From the NCBI GenBank assembly GCA_035286465.1, contig DATEDF010000105.1, forward strand, positions 1 to 64,000: 64,000 bases of DNA, written 5' to 3'. Of this stretch, positions 1 to 8,540 are shown piece by piece. The translations under genes and the position numbers were made by a program. A model generated the notes under the pieces. The model was not told the origin of the DNA, made no database searches, and saw only the letters and a program-made list of their open reading frames with translations. The DNA comes from Fen-1231 sp035286465 (GTDB lineage Bacteria; Gemmatimonadota; Gemmatimonadetes; Gemmatimonadales; Gemmatimonadaceae). The number at the start of each line of letters is the position of its first letter. The stretch's first letter is position 1.

Positions 1-96
1 GATGAGTCCGGCGAGGACTATCTCTACCCGGCCGACTTCTTCGCATCGGTCAAGCTTCCGCAGGCGCTCCGGCGGGCCGTTCTTGCCGCCGTCTGA
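1..96 (+). CDS. C-terminal end of an unidentified protein (truncated by window edge)
   Basis: The first 96 bases are open in frame 1 and encode 31 residues before a TGA at 94-96. The peptide starts DESGEDYLYPADFF and ends with the hydrophobic-basic run ALRRAVLAAV. An acidic turn followed by YLYP-x-x-FF at a C-terminus resembles short uncharacterised bacterial proteins, but this is too little to name a family. The start lies outside the window. The next possible gene begins 141 bases downstream. Confidence 0.45.
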   Translation, partial: DESGEDYLYPADFFASVKLPQALRRAVLAAV

Positions 97-237
97 CTGA
101 CGGCTGAGGCTGGCGCCGCTCGGACATCATCTGGTGGCGAGCTCCAGGCAAACTCACCAGACTACGGAAGTGGCATCATTCACGAATCGTGGTGACTCGC
201 TCTCGGCAGAAGAGCGCGTCGATCTCACGGGGCGGCG

Positions 238-948
238 GTGCGACCTTTTTGGGAGGATCGTGCTCCTGCCCGCCGGATGCGCGCTGAGCGCGCCCGCGCA
301 AACGCCTCCTTCCTTCCCGCCGGGCTTGAAGACGTGGACCCTCTCCGCGTCGGGGATCCGGGCGAGGTCACGTGGCTCGGCCAGTTCACGGCCACCTCGT
401 ACTTCTGGTACGCGCTCGCATCAGCCCCGAATCGGACCACTGCGGGAGTGTACACGCTCGGGCCCACGCTCATCACCGGCGCGACCGCCGACCGCGTCTG
501 GATCGGCGATTCCGGCACGGGCGAGATCACCGTCTTCGACGGCGCGGGCAAACGAGTCGGGCGCGTGACGTTGCCGATGCCGCTCCGCGGTTTCTCCGAC
601 GACGCGTTGGACCGTGCGCGAAAGCGCGCCGTGGAATCAGCCCGCGACGCCGACGACCGCGCGCGGTTCGAGGCGCTTTACGACAAGTCCATTCGCCCGC
701 GCACCGCGCCCGCGTTCACGCGGTTCGTTACAGGACCGGACGGTGAAATGTGGGTGGAGCTTTTCGAGGAAGATCCAGCCGCGGCGAGGCGCTTCGTGAT
801 CTTCGATCGTGCCGGACGAGCGGTGGCCGGCGTCGTTGTTCCGCCCGCCGTCAAGCTGCACGATGTCGGACCGGACCACGTCCTCGGCGTGCACACCGAC
901 GACGACGGCATCGAGCGCGTGGTGCAGTACCGGCTCGAGCGGACGTGA
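238..948 (+). pseudogene. Probable N-terminally truncated six-bladed beta-propeller protein
   Basis: This 236-aa frame carries blade-like strands such as DRVWIGDSGTGEITVFD, GPDGEMWVELFEED and RRFVIFDRAGRAVAGVVVP, and ends with a typical closing strand (VVQYRLERT). Complete exported six-bladed propellers are usually about 350-400 aa with a signal peptide. Here the frame is closed by a TGA at 193-195, the best start is a GTG at 238, and the first 40 or so residues are Arg-rich and unlike a propeller. I read it as the C-terminal half of a broken propeller gene. An N-terminally short but functional protein cannot be excluded. Confidence 0.5.
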
Positions 949-1137
949 GCCCGGTGGACGTCGCGCTCGTGCGTCCTTGACACTGCGGACGGCCCCGGTG
1001 ATGTTCACGTCGCGCCCGTCGGAGCGCACCCGGTCCGCGGACAGGGATTGTCCCATCCGATGCAGTCATTGAACTGACGAGCGATACCCTCTTTTCGGGC
1101 CCACCTTGCGGACACGGGCCATACGAAAGGAGGCCTT

Positions 1138-3084
1138 ATGTCACGCACCCCAGGTGCGCACGTTCCGGACTCGCCGGACGCCCTGCGTCCGCTGCCCGCG
1201 AAGCCGAACCTCGAGTTCGAGCGCAAGCGCGCCAAGCAGCTCCTTCGCGAAGTTCGTGCGGGTGATCGCGAGGCCCCGAATCGCGTTCGCTCGACGCGCG
1301 CCGGCCGGCGGCGGGGCGCTGCACCCACGGAGCTCAAGCTCGCCCACGCGCAGTTCGCCATCGCGCGCGAGTACGGTTTCACCAGCTGGCCGATGCTCGT
1401 CAAGTACTTCACGGCGTGGGAGAGGCACGAGCGGACGGGGCCGATGTTCCAGTCGCACCCGCTCCAGTTCTATCAGTCGAGTGCGCGGAGGATCATCGCC
1501 GGGCATCGAGCGCGCCGACCCGCCGACGCCCAGGCACTGGCGACCTTTGTGCCCCGATTCTACGGAAGGCCCGATGACGAGATCTTCGCCGCCGAGCTCC
1601 GCGAGGAGGACGCGCGGCTCGTCGTCGCCCGCCAGAACCGTTTCTCCAGCTGGGAGGAGCTCGTCGCGCATGCCACGACGCCCCCGCTTGACCGCCCTGG
1701 TTTCTACGGAAGTCCGCTGATGTTGGCCTCCGCCGCGGTGCGGCAGCACGACCTTGGAGCGCTCTCGCGAATCGTGGGCGAGCATTCAGAGCTGCTCGAG
1801 ACACCGGATCCGCAGAAGCCATGGCATTCCATCCTGAACAGCGCGCTCCTGGGAGAACAGAGGACGAGAAGCCCGGAAGCCCGCAAGATCACCGACTGGC
1901 TCGTGTCGCAAGGCGCCGACCTTCAGGCCGCACTGAACCACATGCTGCTTCATTGTTTCCGCGTGAGCACGGAAGAGGTGACGTACCTCCTCGACCGTGG
2001 GGCCGATCCTGACTGGATGCCATCGAACGGAATCAGCGTCCTGGAGCACGCGCTCCTACGCTATTGGAATCCGGAGGCGGTGGATCTGATCGCCAGCCGC
2101 GTGGTACCGCGGAAGGCGTTCTGGATCTCCGCCGGACTTGGGGACGTTCGCGGCACGCTCCGCTACCTCGACCGGAACGGCGCGCCGACCGAAGCGGCAC
2201 GGCGGCACCGGCCGGACTTCGTGGCGGTCGGACCGGCGGGACAACCGTGCTCGCCGAGCGCCGACGACCTCGATATTGTGTGGGAGGCGTTCCTCATCGC
2301 CGGCCTGAACCAGCGCACCGCGGTGCTGGACGCGCTGATAGACCGCGGATTCCCAGTCGACTACAACCGGTGGGGGATGACCCTCCTCGGCCTCTCCGTC
2401 GGCAATGGGGTACTCCCAACGGTCGAGTGCCTCCTGAATCGCGGAGCGAACCCGGACGTGCCGATTGAGAACTCGAACCGCTCTCCTCGTCACCTGGCGC
2501 ACGAGATGTTCCTCCACAGCAGTCCGCGGACCGACGCCGGCAGAAGGATCTTCGAGCTGTGTTGGCCGGGGCGCGACGCGGGCGCGCTCGAGAGGCAAAT
2601 GCAGGCGACACGGCGCGAGACGTCCACGCCCGGCCTCGAGGGACAGGATCGCCCTCAGCCCACCAGACGCGTTGAGACGGTGCTCGCCGTCGCGCGCGAC
2701 GTCGCGCGCGAATGGGGACAATCGTACATCAACCCCGAACACCTCCTCCTCGCGCTCTTGCGAACCGGCGGCGTCGCCGCCGATGCCGTACTGCAGAACC
2801 TTGGCGTGGACCGGGCGAAACTGGAGCCGGCGTATCGAATCGTTCCGCGAGGGAATGAAACGGTACAGGAGCTCGCCGAGATTTCCCTCGTGCACCGTGT
2901 CCAGATGGTGATGGACCGCGCTGCCGAGATCGCCGCCGAGCTCGGGCACTCGTACCTCGGCCCCGAACACCTCCTTCTAGGCATTCTGCGCGAGAAACAG
3001 AGTCTCGCCTTCGAGATCCTGGACTCGTTCGGCGTCACGGAAGCGCGGGCGACGGCGGAAACCCTGCGGCTCCTCGGGACGTGA
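1138..3084 (+). CDS. Ankyrin-repeat protein with two C-terminal Clp N (ClpC-type) repeats
   Basis: A 648-aa protein with a strong ribosome site (AAAGGAGG, 5 bases before the ATG). Residues about 60-90 (AQFAIAREYGFTSW) and 150-180 (ARLVVARQNRFSSW) are two related helical motifs common in ankyrin proteins of soil bacteria. The middle holds ankyrin-like repeats, for example LDRGADPDWMPSNGISVLEHA. Residues about 508-565 and 584-648 are two Clp N repeats, each with the hallmark PEHLLL (SYINPEHLLLALLR and SYLGPEHLLLGILR). In ClpA/ClpC these repeats bind adaptors and substrates, but no Walker A/B AAA+ module follows here. It is therefore a binding protein, not an unfoldase. No signal peptide is seen. 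The stop lies just before the rhomboid gene. Confidence 0.8.
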   Translation: MSRTPGAHVPDSPDALRPLPAKPNLEFERKRAKQLLREVRAGDREAPNRVRSTRAGRRRGAAPTELKLAHAQFAIAREYGFTSWPMLVKYFTAWERHERTGPMFQSHPLQFYQSSARRIIAGHRARRPADAQALATFVPRFYGRPDDEIFAAELREEDARLVVARQNRFSSWEELVAHATTPPLDRPGFYGSPLMLASAAVRQHDLGALSRIVGEHSELLETPDPQKPWHSILNSALLGEQRTRSPEARKITDWLVSQGADLQAALNHMLLHCFRVSTEEVTYLLDRGADPDWMPSNGISVLEHALLRYWNPEAVDLIASRVVPRKAFWISAGLGDVRGTLRYLDRNGAPTEAARRHRPDFVAVGPAGQPCSPSADDLDIVWEAFLIAGLNQRTAVLDALIDRGFPVDYNRWGMTLLGLSVGNGVLPTVECLLNRGANPDVPIENSNRSPRHLAHEMFLHSSPRTDAGRRIFELCWPGRDAGALERQMQATRRETSTPGLEGQDRPQPTRRVETVLAVARDVAREWGQSYINPEHLLLALLRTGGVAADAVLQNLGVDRAKLEPAYRIVPRGNETVQELAEISLVHRVQMVMDRAAEIAAELGHSYLGPEHLLLGILREKQSLAFEILDSFGVTEARATAETLRLLGT

Positions 3085-3170
3085 CCGGGGCGCGCGTGCG
3101 CTGCGGCCGCTCCCACGCGCATCCGGCTGTTCGCCTTCCGATACGGCGCCGCCTTGGCGAGCTTGCTGCC

Positions 3171-3752
3171 ATGGCAGCCCCGCAATCCTCGCTCACCCGC
3201 CGCGCCACCTCCGCGGTGACGACGCAGGTCAAAGTCCTCGGCGGCTCGCTCGGCGTGATGTGGGCGACCCTCGGCGCCAACGCGCTCGCGAGCGGTGCTC
3301 TCCTCAGCTACGGCGTCGTCCCGCGAACGAGGGACGGACTGTGGGGAATCCTCTCCGCCCCGTTCATCCACGCCAACGTTCAGCACCTCGCCGCGAACAG
3401 CGTCCCGTTCCTGATCCTCGGCGCCCTGGTCTTGCTGCGCGGCGCGCGACGCTTCCTCCTCGTCACGATCCTCGCCACGCTGGGCTCCGGGATCGCCGCG
3501 TGGGCGTTCGGCGCGCCGGGCTCCGTGCACGTCGGCGCGAGCGGCGTGATCTTCGGCTACCTCGGCTTCCTGATGCTCGCCGGGTGGTTCGCGCGGAGCT
3601 GGGGGAGCATCGCGCTGAGCGTGCTCGTCACGGTCGCGTGGGGCGGCCTCGTGTTCGGCGTGATGCCGGGCACGCCCGGGGTGAGCTGGCAGTCGCACCT
3701 CGGGGGATTCCTCGGCGGAGTGCTGGCGGCGCGGTGGTTCGCTCGGGCGTGA
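3171..3752 (+). CDS. Rhomboid-family intramembrane serine protease
   Basis: A 193-aa polytopic membrane protein with rhomboid hallmarks: HANVQHLAANS (residues about 67-77, loop and oxyanion Asn/His), the serine motif GASG with Ser124, and SHLGG with the catalytic-dyad His176. Rhomboids cut transmembrane helices within the bilayer. I place the start at ATG 3171 because the upstream extension to GTG 3081 is Arg-rich and unlike a rhomboid. That GTG would overlap the stop of the ankyrin/Clp gene in a GTGA, a junction used often in this genome, so the longer form (223 aa) is possible. The two genes are probably cotranscribed. The substrate is unknown. Confidence 0.85.
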   Translation: MAAPQSSLTRRATSAVTTQVKVLGGSLGVMWATLGANALASGALLSYGVVPRTRDGLWGILSAPFIHANVQHLAANSVPFLILGALVLLRGARRFLLVTILATLGSGIAAWAFGAPGSVHVGASGVIFGYLGFLMLAGWFARSWGSIALSVLVTVAWGGLVFGVMPGTPGVSWQSHLGGFLGGVLAARWFARA

Positions 3753-3795
3753 TGGTGTGCGACCGACGCGCCCCGCGATTACGGCACGGCACCGG

Positions 3796-5742
3796 TCACG
3801 GAGTTCCTCCCGCACACCGCGGATAACTCGGATCCACCCCCGAGATCGCCGGCCGCGTCTTCCGGTTCGCGATCGCCAGCATGATGTCGAACACGAACCG
3901 TCCCACGCGCGCCGAGTGGTCGTACTCGATGTACTGCGGCTCGTCGGTCGGCTGGTGATAGTCCTGCGCGTACCCCGTCGAGAAGTACGTCACCGGCACG
4001 TCCTTCCGCACGTAGTTCACCTGGTCGCTGCGGCAGAAGCGGTTCATCGGATTCACCGGCACGTCCCACGACCGGTCTATCGCCATCACCTCGGCGCGCG
4101 TCGCGTTCACCGAGTCAATGATGTCGCCGAACTCGCGCGAGAGTCGCCGTGAGCCGAGCGTCTGTACCGAGGCGGGGCCGCCGAACTTCACCTGGTCCAC
4201 GCGCCCCTTCCCCAGCATGTCCATGTTGTGCGCGGCGACGATCGCGGTGAGCGGAACGGTCGGGTGGTCGGTGAACCACCGGGAGCCAAGGAGCCCCGAT
4301 TCCTCTCCCTGGTGCGAGATGAAGATGACGGAGCGCGCCGGTTTCTCCGCCGCGAACCGTTCGGCGATCTCGAGGAGCACCACGGTGCCCGAGCCGTCGT
4401 CGTCGGCGCCGTTCATGATCGAGTCGCGGCGCGGCGGCCGGATGCTCCGTGCGCGCGCGATGAGCGAGTCAATGCGCCGCTGCTGCTCCGCCGTCGGCCG
4501 GCAGACGGGATCGTTCGAGCCCTGACGGCGCGTGATGGTGTTCACCGCGCGGAGCGAATCGTGGTCCACCGCGGCGGCGCTCGTGCCGACGTGATCGTTG
4601 TGCGCGCCCACGAGCACGTACTCCCCCGCGCGCGCGGGGTCGGAGCCGGCGAGGATCGCGACGACGTTTCGCGCCGGCGTCTTGGACATCTTCCACTCGT
4701 AGCTCCAGCTCGCGGACACCGGCGCGCCCGTGGCGCCGATGGCGAGCCGGTCCACCGGCGAACCGAAGAGGCGCGCGGCGGCGGCGTTGGTGAGCGTCGC
4801 GGCGCCGAGCGCGCCGGCGGGTGGCGCGGCGGGCTGCATCCCGCCGCGACCGCCGAAGGCGGCTGTGACCGCGGCGGCGGGGAGCGTATCCCCCGCAACG
4901 AAGAGGATCGCGACCGCGCCCGCGGCGTTCGCGCGGTTGTCGCGCGCGGCTGCGGCACCGCCGCGCCCTGCGCCGCGACCCCCGCCCCGCCCGCCCCGCC
5001 CACCGCGCCCCGCGGCGCTGTCGGCGCGCGCGGCGGAGTCGGCCCGAGCCGCGCTGTCGGCGATGGCGGCCGCCGCCGCGCCAAACCGGTCGGGGAGCGA
5101 GTCGCAACTCCGGATCGCCGCCGCGCCGCGCCCGCCGCCTCCGCCGCCTCCGCCGCGGCCGGCCGGAGGCGCCCCGAGAAACACCGCCACCTTTCCCCTG
5201 AAGAGCGCCTGATCGAGCGCCGCCGTCGAGTCGCCCCAGCGTCCCGCGAACACCGTCGGCACGTTGGTGACGTCGGCCTTCGCGCCAAGCCCGTTGGCGG
5301 CCGTCGGCGCCACCGGCGTCCAGTCGCTCCGCGCCGCGAGCGGCGCGCCGGCGGCCACGAGTCGCGACGACGCGCTGTCAAAGACGAGCGGTCCGTACGG
5401 GAGTTCCTGGAAGAACGTGCCGTTGTCGCCCGCGGGCTTGAGGCCGAGTCGCGCGAACTCGCGCGCGATGTACGCCGTGCCTTTCCAGTTGCCCGGCTCG
5501 CCGATGCGCCGCCCCATCATCGAGTCGTCGGCGAGCTGGTAGAGCCGCGTGCGGAGATCGTTCGCGGTGATCGCCGGCACCGTGGGCCGCGGCGCCCACG
5601 TGCGCGGGCCTTCGTCGGGCCAGACGGGCCTCTCGGCGGTGGACCTCCCCGTTGCGCGCGGGGCGGGGGGCGCGCCGGACTGAGCGGTGAGGGCGGCTGC
5701 AGCGCAGACAGCGAGAGCGAGCGCGAGAGAGAGGCGAGGCAT
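3796..5742 (-). CDS. Exported M28-family metallopeptidase with Gly/Ala/Arg-rich insertion
   Basis: A 648-aa protein starting at ATG 5742 (GGAG about 7 bases upstream) with a signal peptide (MPRLSLALALAVCAAAALTAQ). The C-terminal half has the di-zinc M28 signature: GAHNDHVG, NGADDDGSG, SHQGEESGLLGS, NMDMLGKG and a final His in QDYHQPTDEP. Between the N-terminal part and the catalytic domain lies a PA-like region interrupted by a long low-complexity tract of Gly, Arg and Ala (encoded at about 4900-5170). M28 enzymes are aminopeptidases or carboxypeptidases acting outside the inner membrane. The frame stays open far upstream of 5742, but that part is antisense to the methyltransferase gene and looks like a high-GC shadow. 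An alternative ATG lies at 5760. Confidence 0.88.
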   Translation of the reverse strand: MPRLSLALALAVCAAAALTAQSGAPPAPRATGRSTAERPVWPDEGPRTWAPRPTVPAITANDLRTRLYQLADDSMMGRRIGEPGNWKGTAYIAREFARLGLKPAGDNGTFFQELPYGPLVFDSASSRLVAAGAPLAARSDWTPVAPTAANGLGAKADVTNVPTVFAGRWGDSTAALDQALFRGKVAVFLGAPPAGRGGGGGGGGRGAAAIRSCDSLPDRFGAAAAAIADSAARADSAARADSAAGRGGRGGRGGGRGAGRGGAAAARDNRANAAGAVAILFVAGDTLPAAAVTAAFGGRGGMQPAAPPAGALGAATLTNAAAARLFGSPVDRLAIGATGAPVSASWSYEWKMSKTPARNVVAILAGSDPARAGEYVLVGAHNDHVGTSAAAVDHDSLRAVNTITRRQGSNDPVCRPTAEQQRRIDSLIARARSIRPPRRDSIMNGADDDGSGTVVLLEIAERFAAEKPARSVIFISHQGEESGLLGSRWFTDHPTVPLTAIVAAHNMDMLGKGRVDQVKFGGPASVQTLGSRRLSREFGDIIDSVNATRAEVMAIDRSWDVPVNPMNRFCRSDQVNYVRKDVPVTYFSTGYAQDYHQPTDEPQYIEYDHSARVGRFVFDIMLAIANRKTRPAISGVDPSYPRCAGGTP

Positions 5743-5822
5743 GGAGGCGCTCCGGATCATCACGAAAAGGGAGGGACTCGGGAAACTTGCCGAGGCGGGC
5801 GAGAGGGCGAAAGAGCACCTCG

Positions 5823-5854
5823 GCGAGGGCGCGAGGGCGCGATGGCGCGAGGGC
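5823..5854. repeat. Tandem 8-bp repeat (GCGAGGGC, four copies)
   Basis: Four adjacent octamers, GCGAGGGC, GCGAGGGC, GCGATGGC and GCGAGGGC, lie between the divergent M28 peptidase and methyltransferase genes, just before the methyltransferase ribosome site. This is one of several gene-border tandem repeats in the window. No promoter is obvious inside it. Confidence 0.8.
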
Positions 5855-5880
5855 GGGAGGTAAGGGAGAATTGAGCACCT

Positions 5881-6684
5881 GTGGCACACCCCGCGGAGCA
5901 CGACGAGTACGCGTCCGTCGCCGATATCTACGACTCGGTCGCGCTGTACCGGTCGCGGCCGGACATCGCGTTCTACGTGGACGCCGCGAAGGAGGCGGTG
6001 GGGCCGGTGCTCGAGATCGGCTGCGGCAGCGGGCGCGTGCTCATTCCCACGGCGCGCGCGGGTGTCGAGATCGTCGGGCTCGATGCGTCGCCGACGATGC
6101 TCGGCGTCTGTCGGGAACGGCTGCGCGCGGAGAACGAGTCCGTTCAGTCGAGGGTCGAGCTGGTGCAGGGTGATATGCGGCACTTCGACTTCAGCCGTCG
6201 CTTCGCGCTGGTAACGATGCCGTTCCGGCCATTTCAGCACCTCCTCACCGTGGAGGATCAGCTCGCGTGCCTCGCGCGCATCAGCACGCACCTGCGCGAC
6301 GACGGGCGCCTCGTATTCGATCTCTTCAATCCGTCGCTCGACGCGCTCGCGAACCGGAAGGAAGGGGACGAGTTCGGCGAGGAACCGGAGTTCATCACGC
6401 CGGACGGCCGGCGCGTCGAGCGACGGCACCGGATCGTGCGCCACGACCGTCACAGCCAGGTGAACCACGTCGAGCTCATCTACGACGTCACGCACCCGGA
6501 CGGCCGCGCGGAGCGCCTCGTTCACGCGTTCCCGATGCGCTACCTGTTCCGCTACGAGGCCGAGCATCTGCTCGCGCGCGCCGGATTCGAGGTCGAGCAC
6601 CTGTACGCGGGTTTCGACCGGAGCGCGTACGGGAGCGCGTATCCGGGGGAACTGATCTTCGTGGCGAGAACAGCTGCGCGGTGA
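5881..6684 (+). CDS. Class I SAM-dependent methyltransferase
   Basis: A 267-aa Rossmann-fold methyltransferase beginning at GTG 5881. Motif I is VLEIGCGSGRVLIP (about residues 43-56), followed by an acidic residue ending strand 2 (GLDASP), motif III-like VQGDMRHFDF, and the later strand RLVFDLFNPS. The C-terminal part (MRYLFRYEAEHLLARAGF) matches the methyltransferase type 11/25 layout. These enzymes transfer a methyl group from S-adenosylmethionine; the acceptor cannot be told from sequence. It is divergent from the M28 gene, with the octamer repeat in between. A GGGAG sits about 12 bases upstream of the start. Confidence 0.85.
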   Translation: MAHPAEHDEYASVADIYDSVALYRSRPDIAFYVDAAKEAVGPVLEIGCGSGRVLIPTARAGVEIVGLDASPTMLGVCRERLRAENESVQSRVELVQGDMRHFDFSRRFALVTMPFRPFQHLLTVEDQLACLARISTHLRDDGRLVFDLFNPSLDALANRKEGDEFGEEPEFITPDGRRVERRHRIVRHDRHSQVNHVELIYDVTHPDGRAERLVHAFPMRYLFRYEAEHLLARAGFEVEHLYAGFDRSAYGSAYPGELIFVARTAAR

Positions 6685-6829
6685 TGTCGGCGCGTGACAT
6701 CCTCGATCCTCGCCGCCCCAACCACAGTCGAGCGGGCCCTCCGCTCCGGCTGCCCGCGCTGGCCTGGCGCGACTCGCCAAGCCATGTTTCACGACACGCC
6801 TCTCCACCCCCAACTAACTGGTGGATCAG

Positions 6830-7834
6830 ATGCCAAACGCTCCCGACAGAAGTCCCCTCTCGCGGCGTGAGGCCCTCAAGATCGGCGTCGGTGCGGGCCT
6901 CGCGCTGACGCTCGACCGGCTCCCCGCGTTCGCGGCCCCGGCCAGCCCGGCCGCCGCCGCAGCAGCCGCGCGCTCTTCCCAGGCCTTGCCCCTCATCGAG
7001 CGCGCGATTCCTTCCTCCGGCGAGAGAGTCCCGATCGTCGGCATCGGCACCGCGCGCAACTACGAGAACCCGGCGCCCGAAGCGCTGCCCCCGCTCCGCG
7101 AGGTGTTGCAGCGGTTCCCCGAGCTGGGCGGCCGTGTGATAGACACCGCGCCCGGGTACGGACGGGCCGAGATCGTCGTCGGCGATCTCCTCGCGGAACT
7201 CAAGAACCGCGACAAGTACTTCATCGCGACCAAGGTCTCGGTGGGCGGCCGTGGCGGCGGGGGCGGCACCCGGGAGGACGCCATCGCGCAGATGGAAGAG
7301 TCGCTGCGGCGGCTCCACACCGACCGCATCGACCTGATGCAGATCTGGAACCTCTCGTCGCCCGATCTGCTCCTCCCGCTCCTCGACGAGTGGAAGGCCG
7401 CGAAGAAGATCCGCTACACCGGCATCACCACGAGCAACGACCGCCAGTACGCCCAGCTCGAAACACTGATGCAGGCGCACAAGTTCGACTTCATCCAGGT
7501 GGATCTCGCGATAGACAACCGCGGCGCGCAGGACCGTCTTCTCCCCCTCGCGGCGGAGCGCGGAATGGGCGTGCTCATCAATCTTCCCTTCGGCCGTACG
7601 CGCGTCTTCCAGAAGGTGCTGGGGAAGCCGCTCCCCGACTGGGCGAAGGAGATTGACTGCACGAGCTGGGCGCAGCTCTTCCTCAAGTACATCGTCGGAC
7701 ACCCCGCCGTGACCTGCGTGATTCCCGGAACGGAGAAGGTCGAGTTCGTCGTGGACAACCTTGGCGCCGCGCGCGGCCGCCTCCCCGACGTGGCGATGCG
7801 GAAACAGATCGAGACGTACTTCGACGCACTGTAG
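6830..7834 (+). CDS. Aldo/keto reductase with Tat signal peptide
   Basis: A 334-aa protein from ATG 6830 (an in-frame GTG lies at 6821). The N-terminus has a twin-arginine motif, SRREALK, followed by a hydrophobic stretch and AFA, so it should be exported folded to the periplasm. The rest is an aldo/keto reductase barrel: VIDTAPGYGRAE, FIATKVSV, LRRLHTDRIDLMQIWN, the strand KIRYTGITTSND and the late cofactor-loop element VIPGTEKVEFVVDNL. A Gly-rich loop (GGRGGGGG) follows strand 3. Such enzymes normally use NADPH, which is scarce outside the cytoplasm, so the export signal is of note. The substrate is unknown. Confidence 0.85.
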   Translation: MPNAPDRSPLSRREALKIGVGAGLALTLDRLPAFAAPASPAAAAAAARSSQALPLIERAIPSSGERVPIVGIGTARNYENPAPEALPPLREVLQRFPELGGRVIDTAPGYGRAEIVVGDLLAELKNRDKYFIATKVSVGGRGGGGGTREDAIAQMEESLRRLHTDRIDLMQIWNLSSPDLLLPLLDEWKAAKKIRYTGITTSNDRQYAQLETLMQAHKFDFIQVDLAIDNRGAQDRLLPLAAERGMGVLINLPFGRTRVFQKVLGKPLPDWAKEIDCTSWAQLFLKYIVGHPAVTCVIPGTEKVEFVVDNLGAARGRLPDVAMRKQIETYFDAL

Positions 7835-7943
7835 ACGGACGGCTTCGTTCTCTTCAAACGGATGACTTGCATCAGCTGCACCATCTCGATGACATGAGTT
7901 GTTCCCGCGGCCCTCGCGCCGCTCTACCCTCCAGGAGGTCCAG

Positions 7944-8504
7944 ATGACAGGGCTTTCCGCGCTGTGGCTCCCGATCCTGTTGTCGGCGGTGTTCGTCTTC
8001 GTCGCCAGCTCCCTGATCCACATGGTGACGCCCTGGCACAAAGGCGACTACGCCAAGCTGCCGCGCGAGGATGATGTGATGAACGCCCTCCGGCCGTTCG
8101 CGATCCCCCCCGGCGACTATATGATGCCTCGCCCGGCGGACATGAAGGACATGAAGTCGCCGGCGTTCGCCGAGAAGCTGAAGGCGGGCCCCGTCGGGAT
8201 GATGACCGTGATGCCAAGCGGGCCGATGGCGATGGGGTCGAGCCTCGTGCTCTGGTTCCTCTACGCGCTGGTCATCGGCGTCTTCGCGGGCTACGTCGCG
8301 GGCCGCGCGTCGCCGCTCGGCGCGGACTACCTGAGGGTCTTCCGCTTCGCCGGCGTCGCGGCATTCCTCGGCTACGCGGGCGCGCTCGCGCAGTTTTCCA
8401 TCTGGTACCACCGCTCGTGGAGCACCACGATCAAGTCCATGATTGACGGACTGCTCTACGCGCTCCTTACCGCCGGCACCTTCGGCTGGCTCTGGCCGCG
8501 GTAG
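7944..8504 (+). CDS. Four-helix membrane protein of unknown function
   Basis: A 186-aa protein starting at ATG 7944, fixed by the near-perfect ribosome site AGGAGGTCC just upstream; an in-frame upstream ATG at 7899 lacks such a site. Four hydrophobic segments are visible: about residues 5-28 (starting LWLPILLSAVF), 100-125, 135-160 and 165-184. A soluble loop between helices 1 and 2 carries Met-rich and charged stretches (DYMMPRPADMKDMKSPAF). No catalytic or metal motif is evident. It stands between the aldo/keto reductase and the convergent alanine racemase and is probably its own unit. Confidence 0.7.
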   Translation: MTGLSALWLPILLSAVFVFVASSLIHMVTPWHKGDYAKLPREDDVMNALRPFAIPPGDYMMPRPADMKDMKSPAFAEKLKAGPVGMMTVMPSGPMAMGSSLVLWFLYALVIGVFAGYVAGRASPLGADYLRVFRFAGVAAFLGYAGALAQFSIWYHRSWSTTIKSMIDGLLYALLTAGTFGWLWPR

Positions 8505-8540
8505 AATCGGCGGGCCGAGCATGGCGCTCCGCGGCGGGAA

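Noticed and set aside
5743..6813. Upstream part of a 1005-codon minus-strand open frame before the M28 peptidase
   Set aside because: It is antisense to the well-supported methyltransferase gene, has no domain or signal, and the real M28 start has a ribosome site and signal peptide. Such shadows are expected at this GC content.
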